Of a stretch of DNA of 9,189 nt, positions 6,146-9,189 are shown in pieces (the stretch's first letter is position 1; every line of letters starts with the position of its first letter). The translations under genes were made by a program, and so were the position numbers. The notes beneath the pieces were generated by a model that was not told where the DNA came from, ran no database searches, and saw only the letters and a list, made by a program, of their open reading frames with translations. Origin of the DNA: DATIHF01 sp035480955 (lineage in GTDB: Bacteria; Patescibacteriota; Microgenomatia; Woykebacterales; RBG-16-39-9b); NCBI GenBank assembly GCA_035480955.1, contig DATIHF010000027.1:1-9189 (forward strand), in the 5' to 3' direction.

Positions 6146-9145
6146 ATGGGAACACCCTGCCCGATGAGCAACAACACTACTCAAAACCTCATATCTTTTG
6201 ATGAATTCATTCGCTTGAGCCGACTCAAGGGTGCTGACTTCGGCAAAGGCGATCCTTACAACCGTCTCCGCTACTACATCAAAACTGGTCTTCTCCCCAA
6301 AGCCTCAAGGAAGAGTTTTAATGGTCTTCCTCCCTCCGGTGCTCTTCCGATCGAAGCGGTTGATACTCTTGTGGAAATCGATGAAAAGATCAAAGAGGGC
6401 AGAAGTATCCAGCAGATCATCAAGGGGGCCAAAAACCCAGTCGTTAATGAAGAGTTTTCCACTCCTCACCCAATCGAAATAACTCCTCAAAACTCTCTCC
6501 TCCCATTAGAAGGTGGATATAATAATTCTGTAAACCTAGGTTCATTTCCCGCGGGAAACACAGCTTCGAGCGATATTTCTGCTCTTGTTGCACCAGAACT
6601 TGTTCCAGTAAATGATGATTCTGGTACTACTCTCCGAAGAAGAAATTTCCTTCCCCGAATCGGTCTGACTAAAGGGCGTTTCTTCATTTTGGGTCTTGAA
6701 GGTATGACCCTCATACTTGGACTAATAGTTTTGCTATCAATATATCACCTAAATACATCAAAACCTGTCACTTCAGGTTCAGTTGTCGTTGATAAGAACC
6801 ATTTACCAAAGATTACCGCACAAGAGCCCGGGTCAACTCTGGGCAGCAGTGTACAAGACGGGCTCTTGTCGGTTTTCGTCCCCACCAATCTTGCCGGCCA
6901 GCTCACTGCCGGCGGTGGGATCGTGACGAACGATACTGATGTAAACGCTGGTACTGGAAAGTTGACTGCTTCGAATGTCATCTACTCTCTCACCGCCGGC
7001 GCGAATGTTTCAATCACCGGCGGCCAAAACCCCACCATAAGTGCGGTGGCCGCGAGCGTTAATGGTACGAGTAATAGGATCAGTGTGAGCAGTGGCAAAG
7101 TAGACATCGCCAGCAATTACGCTGGACAGACTTCAATCACAACTTTAGGTACTGTAACCACCGGTACTTGGGAGGCGGGTACTATATCAGACCCCTTTGT
7201 TTCTGACTCTTTGACTATCAGTTCTTCAAGTAGCGTCGATTGGTTAGCTTTAACTAATTTCCCTACCACTTGCGGAGCAGGCAATTTCGTCCGCGCAGTT
7301 GGAACGACTCTAACTTGTGCACTTGATCAAGTTGGTGGTTCTTCACCGCAAAATATTTTACAAGATGGGGTCTTTTTACAAACTGCTAGTTCGTTAAACT
7401 TTGTAACCGCAGACGTTAATGTTACTTCTGATAGTGGTACACAAGTCAGCATCTCTCTACCAGACACTGGGGTGGCAAATGGTTCTTACGGTTCCGCAAC
7501 ACAAGTTGCGACTTTCACAGTTGACACGAAAGGTCGTTTAACCGCCGCGGGTAACACTACCATTTCTTTAACTGACGCTAATGTTTCTGATACTTTAACA
7601 ATCGACTCAAGTAGCTCTGTCTCAGCCACTGCAATAAATTCTGGCACCCTGGGAAATGCTGGCGTGACTCTCGCTCTGGCAAGCTTTGGTTCCATCACTG
7701 GTAGTTTACCTGACGCCAATGTCTCCAACAGTCTTACTCTTGATAATACAAGTTCGGTCTCGGCTACCGCGATTAATTCCGGGACTTTGGGTAATGCTGG
7801 TGTAACTTTGGCTCTAGCAAGTTTTGGATCAATCACCGGCACGGTCGCGGTCGCCAATGGCGGCACCTCGATCTCAAGCTACACGATCGGTGATATTCTC
7901 TACGCTTCGGGGGCGACAACTTTATCTAAACTAGCTGACGTTGCAACTGGGAATGTCTTGATCTCTGGCGGAGTCGGTGCTGCACCTTCTTGGGGCAAAG
8001 TTGGTTTGACTACCCATGTCAGTGGAGTTTTGCCAATTGCCAACGGTGGTACCAACGGCAGCGCAGCTCCAACCAACGGCGGCATCGCCTACGGAACCGG
8101 AACTGCTTATGCCTTTACTGCGGCTGGTGGTGGAACTCAGTGTTTGCTGGGCGGGACTCCTCCAGTCTTTGGTTCTTGTGGAGCTGGTTCTGGTGGCGCG
8201 ACCATTAGTGATGGGACCAACACCGTGACTGCGGTCACCACGGAAAACTTCAATACTTATTTCACGGTCTCTCCCAACGGGGGCACTGTAACCGCTGGTA
8301 TCACTCTAAAAACCGGGTCAGTCGACAATGCAATTTTGACCAACTCCTCCATAACCTTCGCCGGTGACTCCTCCTCTTCGGCAACTGCCTTGGGTGGAAC
8401 GAGAACAATCTCTGGTGGAAATGGACTCACTAGTACTGATAATGGTTCTGGGACTTTGACGGTCAATGTTGGCGCGGGAACCGGGATTTTGGCCAATGCC
8501 AATGACGTTGCAGTCGACCAGGCTTTCTCCCCAACTTGGACTGGGCTTCACACTTTCACTCCTGGTAGTACAAATGACACAGTTTTCAACGGGGACAATG
8601 ATTCTAATCTGCAAATTGCTTCTACCTTTAGTGGGACTGGCCCAACGATCAACCCAATTGACATCACTCTCACTGACAACGCGACTGCCGCGGGAACTGC
8701 CAACATTGTTAATATCAAAAACGCCGACAACGGTGCTAATGCTGGGGTACCAGCTGCTCTGCTTCACTTGGACAATGCCAATGCCGCCGAGACAGTAACA
8801 AACGGTCTCTTTGTAGAACAATCTGGTGCAGGAACCCTGACCAGCGCAATAGGTATCAAACAAACCTCAGGTACTATTACTAATCTACTAAAGTACGACA
8901 ACGGGACGAATACTGCGTCGATCCTCAAACCAACCTTGACTGGCAACCAGACCTACACCCTGCCAGATTTCTCAGGAACTTTTGCCGTTTCTGGCAATCT
9001 CGGCGACGCACTGCAGTTTTCTTCCAGTCTGTTTGATGTGAAACTGGGAACCACTGGCGGCTCCTCCTCGGCGAACTTTTCTGGCTTACAAAAAATTTAT
9101 GGCAATGGTCTGAGTTTGCTTCCTGTGCTAATACCGAGATTTTAA
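6146..9145 (+). CDS. MerR-like domain, membrane helix and tail-fibre-like ectodomain; apparently frameshifted at 3' end
   Basis: 999 residues as read. Seen in order: a MerR-type winged helix-turn-helix candidate (about 15-95: ISFDEFIRLSRLKG, YNRLRYYIKTGLLP at 38-51, then a helix with EGRSIQQIIKGA); a disordered-looking Asn/Ser/Thr/Pro link (96-165); a basic stretch (RRRNFLPRIGLTKGR) before one membrane helix (about 179-202); and an ectodomain of about 800 residues, rich in Gly, Ser, Thr, Asn and Ala and nearly without charge. The ectodomain carries GQTSITTLGTVTTGTW and ANGGT motifs of tail-fibre-like proteins, a 46-residue tandem repeat (477-568) and Cys pairs (376/391 and 666/678). The basic side keeps the N-terminus in the cytoplasm. 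The start could be ATG 6146 or ATG 6164 (MSNNTTQN); neither has a clear ribosome site. The last residues, PVLIPRF, look like a frameshift product. Likely a surface adhesin or fibre with a cytoplasmic sensor or anchor; function unproven. Confidence 0.85.
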   Translation: MGTPCPMSNNTTQNLISFDEFIRLSRLKGADFGKGDPYNRLRYYIKTGLLPKASRKSFNGLPPSGALPIEAVDTLVEIDEKIKEGRSIQQIIKGAKNPVVNEEFSTPHPIEITPQNSLLPLEGGYNNSVNLGSFPAGNTASSDISALVAPELVPVNDDSGTTLRRRNFLPRIGLTKGRFFILGLEGMTLILGLIVLLSIYHLNTSKPVTSGSVVVDKNHLPKITAQEPGSTLGSSVQDGLLSVFVPTNLAGQLTAGGGIVTNDTDVNAGTGKLTASNVIYSLTAGANVSITGGQNPTISAVAASVNGTSNRISVSSGKVDIASNYAGQTSITTLGTVTTGTWEAGTISDPFVSDSLTISSSSSVDWLALTNFPTTCGAGNFVRAVGTTLTCALDQVGGSSPQNILQDGVFLQTASSLNFVTADVNVTSDSGTQVSISLPDTGVANGSYGSATQVATFTVDTKGRLTAAGNTTISLTDANVSDTLTIDSSSSVSATAINSGTLGNAGVTLALASFGSITGSLPDANVSNSLTLDNTSSVSATAINSGTLGNAGVTLALASFGSITGTVAVANGGTSISSYTIGDILYASGATTLSKLADVATGNVLISGGVGAAPSWGKVGLTTHVSGVLPIANGGTNGSAAPTNGGIAYGTGTAYAFTAAGGGTQCLLGGTPPVFGSCGAGSGGATISDGTNTVTAVTTENFNTYFTVSPNGGTVTAGITLKTGSVDNAILTNSSITFAGDSSSSATALGGTRTISGGNGLTSTDNGSGTLTVNVGAGTGILANANDVAVDQAFSPTWTGLHTFTPGSTNDTVFNGDNDSNLQIASTFSGTGPTINPIDITLTDNATAAGTANIVNIKNADNGANAGVPAALLHLDNANAAETVTNGLFVEQSGAGTLTSAIGIKQTSGTITNLLKYDNGTNTASILKPTLTGNQTYTLPDFSGTFAVSGNLGDALQFSSSLFDVKLGTTGGSSSANFSGLQKIYGNGLSLLPVLIPRF
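7574..7849 (+). repeat. Two tandem 46-residue (138-base) coding repeats
   Basis: Copy 1 (7574-7711) and copy 2 (7712-7849) both begin GAC GC, encoding DANVS. As protein, 38 of 46 positions match, including 28 in a row from VSATAINSGTLG to ASFGSITG. In those 28 codons, 19 differ silently, so the duplication is old or has been held apart at the DNA level. A looser relative (SDSLTISSSSSVDWLAL) lies near 7200. Confidence 0.9.
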
Positions 9146-9189
9146 AAAAATCTGGTACAAACTGGACTTGTTCTGCTGATGAGACGGGT
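9118..9189 (+). pseudogene. Out-of-frame continuation of the surface-protein gene, running off the window
   Basis: In the -1 frame relative to the long gene, 24 codons stay open to the window end: ASCANTEILKKSGTNWTC then SADETG. This has the same C-x14-C module ending GTxxTC as residues 376-391 of the upstream protein (CGAGNFVRAVGTTLTC). Restoring one base (TTGGCT instead of TTGCT at 9116-9120) would join the frames as SLLASCANTEIL. Either the gene is broken here or the base is a sequencing or assembly error. Confidence 0.75.

Noticed and set aside
7574..7849. CRISPR array or insertion-sequence repeats
   Set aside because: The repeat is coding, in frame and directly tandem without spacers; no transposase or terminal inverted repeats are seen.
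8318..8863. A 181-residue minus-strand frame inside the surface-protein gene
   Set aside because: It is a by-product of the biased Gly/Ser/Thr codons of the plus-strand gene and has no motif of its own.
9088..9100. Programmed -1 frameshift at the A/T run (caaaaaattta)
   Set aside because: The codon phase (CAA AAA ATT TAT) does not fit the X XXY YYZ slippery pattern, and shifting there gives a less family-like sequence than shifting at 9118.

Overview
The window looks like a chromosomal piece of a Candidate Phyla Radiation (Patescibacteria) bacterium, most likely Microgenomates or Katanobacteria-like. The grounds are a very divergent but complete-looking set of F-type ATPase genes, and a long surface protein built from the glycine-, serine- and threonine-rich 'tail-fibre' vocabulary (GQTSITTLGTVTTGTW, VANGGTSISSYTIGDILYAS) that I associate with these genomes. 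The lineage is an inference from style. There is no rRNA or marker gene here to prove it. The standard genetic code fits all genes.

Left part (1-5673, minus strand): a tightly packed operon transcribed right to left. The order is c-like subunit (atpE-like), b (atpF), delta (atpH), alpha (atpA), gamma (atpG), beta (atpD, cut by the window edge), with gaps of 0 to 17 bases. Subunit a (atpB), which normally opens such operons, is absent from the window. Epsilon (atpC) would lie beyond base 1.

The F1 part keeps its hydrolysis machinery: both P-loops, the catalytic GER motif of beta and the arginine finger of alpha. However, beta has lost the aromatic residues that normally hold adenine. The c-like subunit is the strangest gene. 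It has a signal peptide, an exported domain of about 130 residues of the kind seen in surface and tail-fibre proteins, and then a c-type hairpin with the ARNP loop. It has no ion-carrying Glu or Asp in either membrane helix. Together with the missing subunit a, this suggests an ATP-driven rotary (or former rotary) machine that no longer moves ions in the usual way and may carry a surface structure. That function is inference.

Middle (5674-6145): a divergent control region without genes. On the operon side it has a large inverted repeat with A/T tracts and a competing alternative stem, resembling an attenuator. It also holds a perfect 20-base palindrome and a TA run. On the other side are a good sigma70-type promoter and several short inverted repeats.

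Right part (6146-9189, plus strand): one long gene encoding a cytoplasmic MerR-like helix-turn-helix domain, one membrane helix and about 800 residues of fibre-like ectodomain. It contains a 46-residue tandem repeat whose two copies are nearly identical as protein but heavily changed at silent codon positions. A one-base frameshift near 9118 appears to cut the protein short, because the homologous continuation runs in the -1 frame to the window end.
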